From: Natronococcus occultus SP4
GTDB taxonomy: Archaea; Halobacteriota; Halobacteria; Halobacteriales; Natrialbaceae
Direction: 5' to 3'
Length of the DNA stretch: 64,000 bases
Assembly (NCBI RefSeq): GCF_000328685.1
Contig: NC_019974.1
Coordinates: 1,603,001-1,667,000, forward strand
The position numbers and the translations under genes were made by a program. The notes under the pieces are model-generated. The model searched no databases and was not told the origin of the DNA. It saw only the letters and a program-made list of their open reading frames with translations. Shown here piece after piece: positions 17,419-26,191 of this stretch (position 1 is the stretch's first letter; each line of letters begins with the position of its first letter).

Positions 17419-18207
17419 TCAGGCGCGTCGGCGCACCGCCCAGAGCGCGACCGCGAGCCCGAGGACGGCGACGGGCGCACCGAAGCCGGGGACGGAGTCG
17501 TCGTCGCTCGACTCCGTATCGTCACCCGAGCCCGCGCCATCGGTCGTTCCGTTCTCGTCGGCGTCGGCGCCGTTCGCGTCCTCGGCTTCACCCGCGTCGT
17601 CCTCGTCGGCGAGCGTCACGCCGTCAGTTCCGTCGTCGTCCTCGTCTTCGACGTCCTCGTCCCCGCCGTCGACGTGGATCGTCGCGTCGTACTCGAAGGT
17701 CGCCTGCGGGTAGTCCGTGACCAGCGTCGTCGACGCGTCGGCGATCTCGATCGGCTCGCTGGTCGCGTCGGCGTCCTCGGCCACCGCGACGGTGATCGTC
17801 GCCGCGACGTCGGACCCGGTCGCACCGTCGCCCGAGGGCGTCCGTTCCTGTTCGACCGTCACCGTCCCCGCGTCCTCGTCGACGGTACTCGAGCCCTCGA
17901 CCTCGGCGTCGGCGTCGCCCGCGGCGAGCATCGGACCGTGTTCGACGTCGACGACCTCGAGGACGTCACGCTCGTAGGCGATCGTCGCCTCGAGCTCGTC
18001 GATCCCGTTGCCGTGGAGATCGCCGTGGTCGCTGGCGATCAGCGCCAGTTCGACCGTCTCGCCCGGATCGGCCGCGATCTCCTCGTCGTCGAAGTAGAAG
18101 CTGGTCGCGTTGTCGCCGGCCAGCGTCGTCGCCGGGACGAGGACGCCGACGGCGAGCAGCGCGGCCAGTGCGATCGCGAGCACCCGCCGGGTTCGATCGG
18201 CGTTCAT
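17419..18207 (-). CDS. Cohesin-like surface protein with PGF-CTERM anchor
   Basis: A 262-residue exported protein. The signal peptide is residues 1-30 (hydrophobic LAIALAALLAVGVLVPATT). The middle region (about 30-170) is a β-rich cohesin-type domain: SFYFDDEEIAADPGETVELA and YERDVLEVVDVEHGPM are typical strands. A long Asp/Glu-rich linker follows. The end SVPGFGAPVAVLGLAVALWA plus RRR is a PGF-CTERM sorting signal for lipid anchoring by archaeosortase A. Its ATG overlaps the stop of the His-rich lipoprotein gene (ATGA), so it belongs to that operon. Confidence 0.82.
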   Translation of the reverse strand: MNADRTRRVLAIALAALLAVGVLVPATTLAGDNATSFYFDDEEIAADPGETVELALIASDHGDLHGNGIDELEATIAYERDVLEVVDVEHGPMLAAGDADAEVEGSSTVDEDAGTVTVEQERTPSGDGATGSDVAATITVAVAEDADATSEPIEIADASTTLVTDYPQATFEYDATIHVDGGDEDVEDEDDDGTDGVTLADEDDAGEAEDANGADADENGTTDGAGSGDDTESSDDDSVPGFGAPVAVLGLAVALWAVRRRA

Positions 18208-19541
18208 TCCGTTTCCTCCGGGACCGTCAGCTCGAGGGGCTCCATCTCGAGGAACGCGGTCTCGTACCCCTGGTGGCGGGCGACTTGAGGGGGTGACTCG
18301 AACGACACCGTCACGTCGTCGCCCGGGTCGGCCGCGACGTCGGCCCCGTAGTGGAGCCCGTACTCGCCGTCGAGAGTCTGTTCGAGGACGGTGTCGGCGG
18401 CGGAGCCGTCCTCGCGCTCGACCGTCGCGGCCAGCGTCGCGTCCGCCAGTGGCACCCGGTTGTACGGCGTTCGCGGGGAGACCAGCAGGTAGCGCTCGTG
18501 GCCCGCGAGCCGCGAGTCGGGCTCGAGCAGCGTCGCGACGACCGCCGCGTCCCCGCTGCGGGGGAGGTCGGCGTCGTCGCCCGGTTCGGTCTCGTCGGCG
18601 CCGTCCTCGCGGAGCAGCGTTCCGGGGTACTCCTCGACCGGCGGGAGCTGGGAGTAGGGAACCTCGTGGTGGGCGTGATCGTCCTCGTCGTGTTCGTGGT
18701 CGTCGTGATCGTGGTCGTCCTCGCCGTGTTCGTGGTCGTCGTGACCGTGATCGGCTTCGTGGTCGTCCTCGTCGCCATGATGATCGTGGTCGCCGTGCTC
18801 CATCGGTTCGAGCGCGCCCCGCTCGCCCCACAGCTCCTCGTCTAAGTACTCGACCCCGCCGACGACCGCCTCGCGGAACGCCTCGTCGTACTCGAACTCG
18901 AAGCGAGCACTCACAGCCTCGGTCAGCCGGTCCTCGAGCGCTCCCGTCCGCCGGGTCGAGAGCGCGGGCAGGTCGATCTCGACGGCGTAGCTGCCGTCGC
19001 CGGGCAAGGAGACGTTGTCCCCGAAATGAAAGCCCATCTCCTGGGAGAGCATCGTCCACGGCGACAGCGGCGAGCCGATCCGTTCGCCGTCCCGGAACAC
19101 CCGGAGCTCCGCCCCCTCGTCGACCGGGAGGACGGTTCCCGTCTCCCGGTCCCAGGCGGTGAACATCATGTGGACGCCGTGGCCTTCCGCCGGGTCGACG
19201 CGCTCGACCGAGTCCTCGTCGCCGCCGGCGACGATCCAGAACGGATGCGGGTACGACAGCATCGGCGCGATCGCGACGTCGCCGTCCTCGATCGGCTCGA
19301 GCATGCGCATCTGCTCGCGGTGGGTCGGGACGTAGACGGCCTCGGGCGGGTCCTCGACCTCGATGATCTCGGGGACGGCCTCGACATCGTCGTCGGCTCC
19401 GTTCTCGTCGTCCGTCTCGTCGTCGTCTCCGTCGGTTCCGGTACATCCCGCGAGCGCGACCGCTCCCGCGAGCGCGCCCGTTCGCCGGACGAGTGTCCGG
19501 CGGTCGATCGTCCGTCGCGTGTCGTGTCGTTCCTGTTTCAT
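18204..19541 (-). CDS. P19/Tp34-like His-rich Tat lipoprotein, putative metal transport
   Basis: A 445-residue lipoprotein with a twin-arginine signal (RRTLVRRTGALAGAVALAGC) and lipid-attachment Cys33. Two regions resemble P19/Tp34 iron-binding proteins: HGVHMMFTAWDRETGTVLPV (from 121) and EMGFHFGDNVSLPGDGSYAV (from 168), with candidate metal ligands His121/His124, Met125 and His172. Residues 249-292 are a loop of alternating His and Asp/Glu with some 20 His. A further β-domain (DUF7350-like) forms the C-terminus. P19 proteins pair with FTR1/EfeU-type iron importers; none is in the window. Metal capture at the cell surface is inference. Confidence 0.75.
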   Translation of the reverse strand: MKQERHDTRRTIDRRTLVRRTGALAGAVALAGCTGTDGDDDETDDENGADDDVEAVPEIIEVEDPPEAVYVPTHREQMRMLEPIEDGDVAIAPMLSYPHPFWIVAGGDEDSVERVDPAEGHGVHMMFTAWDRETGTVLPVDEGAELRVFRDGERIGSPLSPWTMLSQEMGFHFGDNVSLPGDGSYAVEIDLPALSTRRTGALEDRLTEAVSARFEFEYDEAFREAVVGGVEYLDEELWGERGALEPMEHGDHDHHGDEDDHEADHGHDDHEHGEDDHDHDDHEHDEDDHAHHEVPYSQLPPVEEYPGTLLREDGADETEPGDDADLPRSGDAAVVATLLEPDSRLAGHERYLLVSPRTPYNRVPLADATLAATVEREDGSAADTVLEQTLDGEYGLHYGADVAADPGDDVTVSFESPPQVARHQGYETAFLEMEPLELTVPEETE

Positions 19542-19555
19542 GAGTCACACCGTGA

Positions 19556-20857
19556 TCAGCTATCGTCGTTCGGCTCGGCCGGCGGGAGCGCCCGCAGCGA
19601 TCGGGGCGGGACGAGATAGTTCCCCCGTCGGTCGACGAAGAGGTAGTGCAGAATGCCGTTGTTCGCCGTCGCGACGTCCAGGTCCGTCCCGTTCATCGCC
19701 TCGCGAACCCGGACGAAGTCGGCGATCTCCCGCTGCAACGAGAGGAAGTGCAATCCCGGTCGGTCGCCGTCGACGGTGTTGAAATCCCGCCGCAGGAGCG
19801 GGGGCTCGCCGTCCTCGCGAGCGCGTGCGGCCTTCTGAGCGTGGCCGACGACGCCGCGCTCCCGGGCGTCGTCCTCGGTCGCCGCGATCCGTTCGTCGGT
19901 CAGTCCGTTCGTCGCGCCGAGCTCCTCCCCGACCTCGCCGACGGCTTCCTCCGCGGCGTGTTCGGGGCTGAACAGCTTCGAGACGCGCTGGTAGTGGTTC
20001 TCCTGGCCGAACCACTGCGCCAAGTTGATCTCCATCGAGGACACCTGCTGGGTCGTTCCGCCCGCGAACGGCCCCGACTCGATCGTCACGCGGTCCTCGC
20101 TGGCCTGGCTGTCGGCGAACCCCGAGCGAAACCCCATGAAGAACGGCGCGTCCTCGGGGACGGTCTCGGGCACGCCGGGGACGTCGGTCCGCTCGGCCGG
20201 CAGCCCGTCACCGACGAACCCCGTCCGACGGCGGTCGTCCTCGCGGTCGAAAACGCCCGAGAGCTCCGCCTCGGGTTCGATCCCGTTGACCGACTCCCGG
20301 TCGCCGAACAGCCCCTCTTCGGCCTCGAGGACGACCTCGGGGCGGTCGCTCGCGAGGTGCAGGAGGGCGTCGAACTCGTCGAACGCCGGGTTCTCGCCCT
20401 CACGGAGCGGCTCGGGCTCGGGGAGATCGACCGACTCCGGCAGCGGTTCCTCGAACCGGTCGAAGTACGCCGACGTGTAGCCGATCGTAAACAGCAAGCC
20501 GTCGTTGCTGCGCTCGTAGGCCCGCTCGAGCGTTCGCAGGGCGTCCTCGACGGTCTCCCGGGCGTCGGGGTCGGCGACGCTCCCGACGTCGTCGCTCACC
20601 GACAGCGCTACGAGGACGTGGTGCTCGGCCGGGCGAACGTTCTCGTCCCCGTCGGCCGGAAGCTGCTCGTCCCAGGCGTGCTGGCGGTCGGGCAGCGACG
20701 ACGGGTCGTCGATACCTGCGGGAACCGGGTCCGCGTCCTCGTCCTCGTCGTCGTCCGACAGGTCCAGACAGGCGCTCAGCGCCGTCGCCCCGCCGGCGGC
20801 GACCAGCGCGCGAACGTACTCGCGCCGGGAGAGCGCGGATCGATCTGGGAGGGACAC
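19556..20857 (-). CDS. DyP-type peroxidase-like exported protein
   Basis: A 433-residue protein with a Tat-like signal and lipobox-like SAC (residues 28-30). The DyP/EfeB landmarks are recognisable: FFMGFRSG (239-246) where active enzymes have GFxDG, FAGGTTQQVSSMEINLAQW, and VVGHAQKAARA with His339 in the position of the heme-ligand His. LLRRDFN and GLHFLSLQREIADF follow. The catalytic Asp of GFxDG is replaced by Ser245, so normal DyP peroxidase chemistry is doubtful. Haloarchaeal versions are filed as DUF7405, as I recall. It is first in the operon with the P19-like and cohesin-like genes (14-base gap). Confidence 0.75.
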   Translation of the reverse strand: MSLPDRSALSRREYVRALVAAGGATALSACLDLSDDDEDEDADPVPAGIDDPSSLPDRQHAWDEQLPADGDENVRPAEHHVLVALSVSDDVGSVADPDARETVEDALRTLERAYERSNDGLLFTIGYTSAYFDRFEEPLPESVDLPEPEPLREGENPAFDEFDALLHLASDRPEVVLEAEEGLFGDRESVNGIEPEAELSGVFDREDDRRRTGFVGDGLPAERTDVPGVPETVPEDAPFFMGFRSGFADSQASEDRVTIESGPFAGGTTQQVSSMEINLAQWFGQENHYQRVSKLFSPEHAAEEAVGEVGEELGATNGLTDERIAATEDDARERGVVGHAQKAARAREDGEPPLLRRDFNTVDGDRPGLHFLSLQREIADFVRVREAMNGTDLDVATANNGILHYLFVDRRGNYLVPPRSLRALPPAEPNDDS

Positions 20858-20966
20858 TACTCCAGTGTGGGAGTGTGAGCGTCATATGGGTTTCTCACGC
20901 CGTCGGTTTCGACCGCTGTCGGCGACGGTATAAGGACGGCCGTCGTCGATAGCGGCAATCCGTTCG

Positions 20967-21860
20967 TCAGTAGTGCCAGGGGTAGTCGTCGAAGTCGGGG
21001 TCGCGGCCCTCGACGAAGGCGTCACGGCCCTCCTGGGCCTCGTCGGTCATGTAGCCGAGTCGGGTCGCCTCGCCGGCGAACACCTGCTGGCCGACCATCC
21101 CGTCGTCGGTCATGTTGAACGCGTACTTGAGCATCCGCATCGCCGTCGGGCTCTTCGCGTTGATCCGTTCGCCCCACTCCAGGGCGGTCTCCGCTAACTC
21201 CTCGTGGGGGACGACCTCGTTGACCATCCCCATCTCCGCGGCCTCCTCGGCGTCGTAGGTCTTCCCGAGGAAGAAGACCTCTCGGGCCTTCTTCTGGCCG
21301 ATCTGTTTGGCCAGGTACGCGGAGCCGAAGCCGGCGTCGTAGCTCGCGACGTCGGGATCGGTCTGGAGGAACTTCGCGTGTTCCTCGCTGGCAAGGGTGA
21401 GATCGCAGACGACGTGCAGCGAGTGGCCGCCCCCGACCGCCCAGCCGGGGACGACACAGACCACGACCTTCGGGATGTGGCGGATGAGCCGCTGGACCTC
21501 GAGGATGTGCAGCCGTCCCTGTTCGGAGGCTCGTTCTTCGTCCCCCTCGTACTGGTAGCCGTCCTCGCCGCGGATCGTCTGATCCCCGCCCGAACAGAAC
21601 GCCCAGCCGCCGTCTTTCGGCGAGGGGCCGTTCCCCGTCAGCAGGACACAGCCGACGTCGGTCTGGCGTTTCGCGTGTTCTAAGGCGTCGTACAGTTCGT
21701 CGACCGTGCCCGGTCGAAAGGCGTTACGAACCGCGGGCCGGTCGAACGCGATCCTGACCGTTCCCGAGTCGACCGCCCGGTGGTAGGTGATATCCCGGAA
21801 GTCGCGATCGACGTCCTCGATCGGCTCCCAGCGCTCCTCGTCGAAGAGTTCCGAAACCAT
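20967..21860 (-). CDS. menB: 1,4-Dihydroxy-2-naphthoyl-CoA synthase
   Basis: A 297-residue crotonase-fold enzyme. Distinctive MenB segments are DITYHRAVDSGTVRIAFDRP, GGWAFCSGGDQTIRG (oxyanion hole), VPGWAVGGGHSLHVVCDLTL, and QTDPDVASYDAGFGSAYLAK. The C-terminal EGRDPDFDDYPWHY is also typical. It cyclises o-succinylbenzoyl-CoA to DHNA-CoA. It lies about 3.6 kb from the menA operon and about 4.6 kb from menD, on the same strand, with its own promoter region at 21861-21936. Confidence 0.95.
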   Translation of the reverse strand: MVSELFDEERWEPIEDVDRDFRDITYHRAVDSGTVRIAFDRPAVRNAFRPGTVDELYDALEHAKRQTDVGCVLLTGNGPSPKDGGWAFCSGGDQTIRGEDGYQYEGDEERASEQGRLHILEVQRLIRHIPKVVVCVVPGWAVGGGHSLHVVCDLTLASEEHAKFLQTDPDVASYDAGFGSAYLAKQIGQKKAREVFFLGKTYDAEEAAEMGMVNEVVPHEELAETALEWGERINAKSPTAMRMLKYAFNMTDDGMVGQQVFAGEATRLGYMTDEAQEGRDAFVEGRDPDFDDYPWHY

Positions 21861-21936
21861 CGCTCGAGTGTGGTCGCCGTCGCGTCAAATAGGTTCGCGT
21901 CGCCGGTCGAGGACGGACTCCGGCCAGCACCCCTCG

Positions 21937-22347
21937 TCAGTGCGGATCGTACTTCTCGACGTCCAGTACGGCCTGAACGTCGTCCGTCCAGAACTGCTTT
22001 TCAGCCGTTGCAAATCGTCCGCCGTGCTCTCGAGCGGACGCCGCGATCAACGCGTCGAGTTGATCCACGGGGGCGCCTCGTTCCTGGAGCACCTGCTGAA
22101 GCTCGTGGCCTTCGATTGCCGTTTCCCGGGTGGTCTCGAGGACGTCCATCGAGGTCGTTACGGAGTGGATGATCGCCTCCGGAGTCGCATCGATATATCC
22201 GTACAGACTCCCCATGAGGGCTTCGAAGAGGACGATAGACGGCACACCCCACGGATCTTGCTCGTGTACTTCGAGGAACGATCTCGCGTCGTCCGTACCG
22301 TTGAGGTAATCGCTGAGGAGATTGGTGTCGAAAACGAGTACCGTCAC
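21937..22347 (-). CDS. vapC: VapC-type PIN-domain toxin
   Basis: A 136-residue PIN-domain ribonuclease. The start is the GTG that overlaps the antitoxin stop (GTGA). Acidic active-site residues are visible: Asp7 in VLVFDTNLLSDYL, Glu42 in VLFEALMG, and Asp95/Asp98 in APVDQLDALIAASA. A late Asp lies in FWTDDVQAVLD, and FATAEKQF precedes it. VapC toxins cut specific tRNAs or rRNA. The pair is compact and could be mobile, but its base composition is only slightly lower in GC than the neighbours. Confidence 0.88.
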   Translation of the reverse strand: MTVLVFDTNLLSDYLNGTDDARSFLEVHEQDPWGVPSIVLFEALMGSLYGYIDATPEAIIHSVTTSMDVLETTRETAIEGHELQQVLQERGAPVDQLDALIAASAREHGGRFATAEKQFWTDDVQAVLDVEKYDPH

Positions 22348-22571
22348 TGATCGATCTCCTCGACGTGGCGATCCATTCGGGTTCGAATCCCCTCTCGGAC
22401 CTCCTCCATCCCCTCCTTCGATCGCTCCGGATCGCTCGACGCGATCCCGAATCCGGCCCACTTATCCTCCGACGTAAGACGGAGGATCACGTCGTTGTAG
22501 CTCTCGTCCTCCCGTTTGAATAGATCTAACCGAGACTTCGCCTCCTCCGAAAGCCGGATCGAGGTGCTCAT
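22344..22571 (-). CDS. vapB: VapB-family antitoxin
   Basis: A 75-residue protein starting MSTSIRLSEEAKSRLDLFKR, which is the ribbon-helix-helix opening of haloarchaeal VapB antitoxins. The acidic C-terminal part (SSDPERSKEGMEEVREGIRT) would wrap the toxin. It is upstream of and overlaps vapC by four bases. An inverted repeat sits immediately upstream of the ATG and is a likely autoregulatory operator. Confidence 0.85.
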   Translation of the reverse strand: MSTSIRLSEEAKSRLDLFKREDESYNDVILRLTSEDKWAGFGIASSDPERSKEGMEEVREGIRTRMDRHVEEIDQ

Positions 22572-22573
22572 GT

Positions 22574-22587
22574 ATGCAGTAGTGCAT
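22574..22587 (-). promoter_or_regulatory. Inverted repeat before vapB
   Basis: ATGCA-GTAG-TGCAT is a perfect 5-bp inverted repeat three bases upstream of the vapB start, next to an AT-rich stretch (TTTATTC, minus strand, about 22596-22604) that can serve as the TATA region. Binding by the VapB-VapC complex is inferred from how such operons normally work. Confidence 0.45.
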
Positions 22588-22702
22588 GCAGCCTGAATAA
22601 AGATAGCTGTTTAACTCACAGTACAAAGTCAGAAAGGAATGTTGGGCTCGAATTCGCCTCCAGATCAACTCGGCTGTGGGACAACCGAGGACGTCCGGGC
22701 CG

Positions 22703-24514
22703 TCAGTCGTCGCCGTTGGTCCCGGGCTCCCGATCGAAGCCGACCGCCTGGCCGTCACGGTTCGGGTCGGCCGCGCCGGTCAGCAGGCCGTCCTCGCTGG
22801 CGATGACCTGGACGTTGCCGATCTCGCTCGGCTCGTCGTCGACCTCGTGGCCCCAGTCCGCGAGGGTATCGCGGGCCTCCTGTGGGACGCCCTCGTCCCA
22901 CTCGATCCCGCCCATGTGGTGGGTGTAGATCGACGGCTCGGTGATCGACTCCAGCGGACTCAGACCGTAGGCGTACCGGTGGAGGATCGTCTGGAACGTC
23001 GCGCTGACGATCGCCCAGCCGCCCGGCGAGCCGGCCGTGAACTCCGGCCGACCGTCCCGCAGCACCATCATCGGGCTCATGCTGCTCAGCGGGCGCTTCC
23101 AGGCGTCGGGCTCGTTTGGCCCGCCCGGCTCGGCGTCGAAGTCGGTGAGCTCGTTGTTGAGCAGGAACCCGCGGCCGGGGACCATCTTGCCCGAGCCCAT
23201 GAACTGCTCGATCGTGGAGGTGTAGGAGACGGCGTTGCCCCACTTGTCGATGACCGAGAAGTGGGTCGTCTCGCCGGGCTGTCCCGGGCCCATCTCGTCG
23301 TCGGGGAAGACCGTCCCCCCGAACTCGATGGGATCGGCCCGCGACTGCAGGTAGTCGTCCGAGAGCAGGGCGTCGACCGGGACGTCGACGAACTCGTCGT
23401 CGCCCATGTACTCCATCCGATCGGCCCAGGCGGAGTAGATCGACTCGGCGATCAGGTGGTACTTCTCCGCCGAGCGGACGTCGTACTCCTCGATATCGAG
23501 GAACTCGAGCATCCGCAGCACCATCGCGACGACCGTCGGGCCGGAGCTGGGCATCGGCTGGCCGACGAGCTCGACGTCGCGCCACTCCTTGCGAACCGGG
23601 TCGTCGATCGTGACGTCGTACGTCGAGAGGTCGTCCTCGTCGACGACCTGGTCGGGGTCGCGAGCGTACTCCCGGATCGTCGCGGCGATATCCGCCGCGA
23701 CCGCCCCCTCGTAGAAGCCGTCGGCCCCTCGCCGTCGGATGCACTCGAGGGTGTCCGCGAGGTCCGGGTTGGTCATCGTGTCGCCCTCCTCGTAGAGGTT
23801 GCCCCGATCGTCGCTGTAGGTCTCGATGGCCGCGTCGTTGAACTTGTCGGTGTTCTCCGCGATCTCCTCGGCGAGGAACCAGTCGACGGTGAACCCGTCG
23901 CGCGCGAGGCGGATCGCCGGATCGATCAGCCGCTGGCGCGAGCAGCTCCCGTACCGTTCGCGGGCGGTTTCGAGTCCCTTGACCGTCCCCGGCGTCCCCA
24001 TCGCCTCGCCAGTCTCGATGTCCTGGTCGTACTCGCCGTCGTGACGATACAGCTCCGGAGAGGCGGTCTGGGAGGCGCGCTCCCGGCTGTTCACGCACTC
24101 GACCGTATCCGAGTCGGCGTCGTAGACGACCATGAACCCGCCGCCGCCGATCCCCGACCCGTGGGGCTGGGTCACGGTCAGGACGTACTGGATCGCGACG
24201 GCTGCGTCGATCGCGTTCCCGCCCTCGCGGAGGATCTGCGCTGCGACCCCCGAGGCGATCGGATCGACCGTCGAGACCATCCCGTCCGCGGCCGTGACCT
24301 CTCGTCCGCAGGTGAACTGCGGATCGTCGCAGCTAAAGCCGGGAACGTCGGTGACCGGCTGGTAGTCGTCGGCCGTGACCGTCGGCGTCCCGAACGCAAG
24401 CGCCCCCGCGGCGACCCCCGCGCTCGAGAGAAAGGCCCGACGACGAAGCCCCGAGGACGTCGTTCGTTCTCCCGCCTGTCCCGCCGTCCGTCGTGGCGTG
24501 TCATCTCGTGACAT
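22703..24514 (-). CDS. ggt: Gamma-glutamyltransferase, Tat-exported
   Basis: A 603-residue Ntn hydrolase precursor. A Tat-like signal (GLRRRAFLSSAGVAAGALAFG, about 22-42) follows the chosen start MSRDDTPRRT; a longer upstream frame exists but puts the signal too far in. The large subunit carries LTVTQPHGSGIGGGGFMVVY and CVNSRERA. The autoprocessing site is GETTHFSVIDKWGNAVS, where the second Thr would become the N-terminal nucleophile. The small subunit contains GSGKMVPGRGFLLNNELTDF and PLSSMSPMMVL. It cleaves or transfers gamma-glutamyl groups outside the cell. Since haloarchaea use gamma-glutamylcysteine, the natural substrate may be that thiol. Confidence 0.93.
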   Translation of the reverse strand: MSRDDTPRRTAGQAGERTTSSGLRRRAFLSSAGVAAGALAFGTPTVTADDYQPVTDVPGFSCDDPQFTCGREVTAADGMVSTVDPIASGVAAQILREGGNAIDAAVAIQYVLTVTQPHGSGIGGGGFMVVYDADSDTVECVNSRERASQTASPELYRHDGEYDQDIETGEAMGTPGTVKGLETARERYGSCSRQRLIDPAIRLARDGFTVDWFLAEEIAENTDKFNDAAIETYSDDRGNLYEEGDTMTNPDLADTLECIRRRGADGFYEGAVAADIAATIREYARDPDQVVDEDDLSTYDVTIDDPVRKEWRDVELVGQPMPSSGPTVVAMVLRMLEFLDIEEYDVRSAEKYHLIAESIYSAWADRMEYMGDDEFVDVPVDALLSDDYLQSRADPIEFGGTVFPDDEMGPGQPGETTHFSVIDKWGNAVSYTSTIEQFMGSGKMVPGRGFLLNNELTDFDAEPGGPNEPDAWKRPLSSMSPMMVLRDGRPEFTAGSPGGWAIVSATFQTILHRYAYGLSPLESITEPSIYTHHMGGIEWDEGVPQEARDTLADWGHEVDDEPSEIGNVQVIASEDGLLTGAADPNRDGQAVGFDREPGTNGDD

Positions 24515-24811
24515 GACTGTTGTGCCACCAGGACACTCACTACTCTCTGGCAAAACCGTTTCGGAAACTGTAACCATTCGAACCAGTGGAGGGTCTCGTG
24601 CTCGAAAACGACCGGGCGCATCGACGCGACACCGGTCACGGTACTCGACGGTGGGTGCAGCTGTCCGCGATCTATTTCGTTCGTTGGACGATAGGATAAC
24701 TACCCACGTTCGTTGGTTTTCAGATTTTGAGAACAAAATCGATCTTGATTATCTATTTTATCGTAGTACGTTCCCGTATCGATAGATGATCAAATTCTCG
24801 AAATTAATCCA
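24515..24811. promoter_or_regulatory. Divergent promoter region ggt / LVIVD gene
   Basis: About 300 bases between divergent exported-protein genes. The right half (24670-24811) is strongly AT-rich, including TTGATTATCTATTTTATCG, and probably holds promoters for one or both genes. No protein or RNA gene is seen. Confidence 0.5.
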
Positions 24812-26191
24812 ATGATGAACGCAGACAACTCGGCTCGCCGTCGGTTTCTGAAGCGACTCGGAACAACGACCGCAGCGGTGGCCGCGCTCGGCTCCGGAAC
24901 CGTTGTCGCGTCGCCGCCGGACCGCGCGAACGCCCGCACCCGAGGACGGATCGACAAGCTCGGTCAGGCGCTCCCCGAGGACGCCCCGCGGTACACGTAC
25001 GGCCACGTTCGCGAGGACGGCATGTACGGTGCCGTGAGCAGTTTCCCGCGCGGAGGGAACGATTACGGGAGCACGCTGTACGATCTCTCGGACCTCGAGA
25101 ACCCCGTCGAGGTTCATCGCCTTGAGACGGCCAACGAGCTCACCCGCTCGAACAACCTCAAGTTCGACGGCGTCCGTGACGGGCTCTACTACCGCACGCA
25201 GGAGGCGGACGACTTCGGCGAGGACGACCAGGTCGGCCTGATGGGCTTCGAGGTGGTCGACTACGGCTGGGGCGAGGGGACGCTTGAGGATCCCGAGATC
25301 GTCGCCACCGTCGAAACGCCGAACACGGGCGTCCACACGCTCGCCGAACACCCCGAGAAGCCGATCGTCTACGCCGTCGACAAGGACGCGGAGGAGAGAG
25401 GCGTGATTCCGGTCGACGTGAGCGATCCGGAGAACCCCGAGATCTGTGGCCTCTACGGTCCGCCGGGGTACTGCCACGACTGCGAGGTCGATACGGGCCG
25501 GAACGTGCTCCACTGTGCGTACATCGCCGGCGAGTTCGAAGGGTACGCGATCCTCGACCTCGAGGACCCGCTGGCGCCGACGGAGATCGGCCGGTTCGAC
25601 TATGAGGAGCAGCCGGACTACGAGGAGATCGGAACGCCGGGCTTCGAGGACTGTCACCAGGCCAGCTTCGACCCCGAACGCGGGCTCGCGGTCGTCGGCG
25701 ACGAGATCTGTGCGACCGACGCGATCCCGGGCGGAAAACACGTCTTCGACATCGGCTGGGACGAGGGATCGCTCGAGGACCCGATCCCGATCGGCTTCAC
25801 CCACTCGCCGGACGCCCGGTTCCAGGAGGACGCCTGCTTCTGGACGACCCACTTCCACGACGTCGTCCACGACGGCGACGAGGTCCTGCTGGTCGACGGC
25901 GGCTACCGGCAGGGGACCTGGGTCGCAAACATCACGGATCCAACGAACCCGACGCCGACCGAGCGGTACGCGACCGACGACCGAATGGAGGAAGCCGAGG
26001 ATCACTCGCCGGGAACGCCGCCGTACTGCTGGTCGGCCGTGTACAACGAGGCGCGCGATTTCGTCTTCGCCAGCGATACCCTCACCGGGGCGTACACGTT
26101 CGATATCTGCGCGAAGCCGGCGCGCGGCGAGGACGGGGGTGGTCCCGAGGGTCACTACGACCTCGAGGCGATCCTCGAGCGCGGCGAGTAG
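24812..26191 (+). CDS. LVIVD-repeat β-propeller protein, Tat-exported
   Basis: A 459-residue protein with a Tat signal (SARRRFLKRLGTTTAAVAALG). Six or so repeated blades follow, with phrases such as LYDLSDLENPVEVHRLE, PVDVSDPENPEICGLYG, LDLEDPLAPTEIGRFD and NITDPTNPTPTERYA, which are LVIVD repeats of a β-propeller. There are His/Cys-rich spots: YCHDCEVD, and FWTTHFHDVVHDG, possibly a metal site. LVIVD proteins are extracellular with unknown function. The start could be the second Met. Confidence 0.85.
   Translation: MMNADNSARRRFLKRLGTTTAAVAALGSGTVVASPPDRANARTRGRIDKLGQALPEDAPRYTYGHVREDGMYGAVSSFPRGGNDYGSTLYDLSDLENPVEVHRLETANELTRSNNLKFDGVRDGLYYRTQEADDFGEDDQVGLMGFEVVDYGWGEGTLEDPEIVATVETPNTGVHTLAEHPEKPIVYAVDKDAEERGVIPVDVSDPENPEICGLYGPPGYCHDCEVDTGRNVLHCAYIAGEFEGYAILDLEDPLAPTEIGRFDYEEQPDYEEIGTPGFEDCHQASFDPERGLAVVGDEICATDAIPGGKHVFDIGWDEGSLEDPIPIGFTHSPDARFQEDACFWTTHFHDVVHDGDEVLLVDGGYRQGTWVANITDPTNPTPTERYATDDRMEEAEDHSPGTPPYCWSAVYNEARDFVFASDTLTGAYTFDICAKPARGEDGGGPEGHYDLEAILERGE

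Noticed and set aside
22360-22400. A GGTTCGAATCCC run that looks like a tRNA TΨC loop
   Set aside because: The stem bases do not pair, there is no D-arm, anticodon arm or acceptor stem around it, and the bases encode conserved antitoxin residues in vapB.
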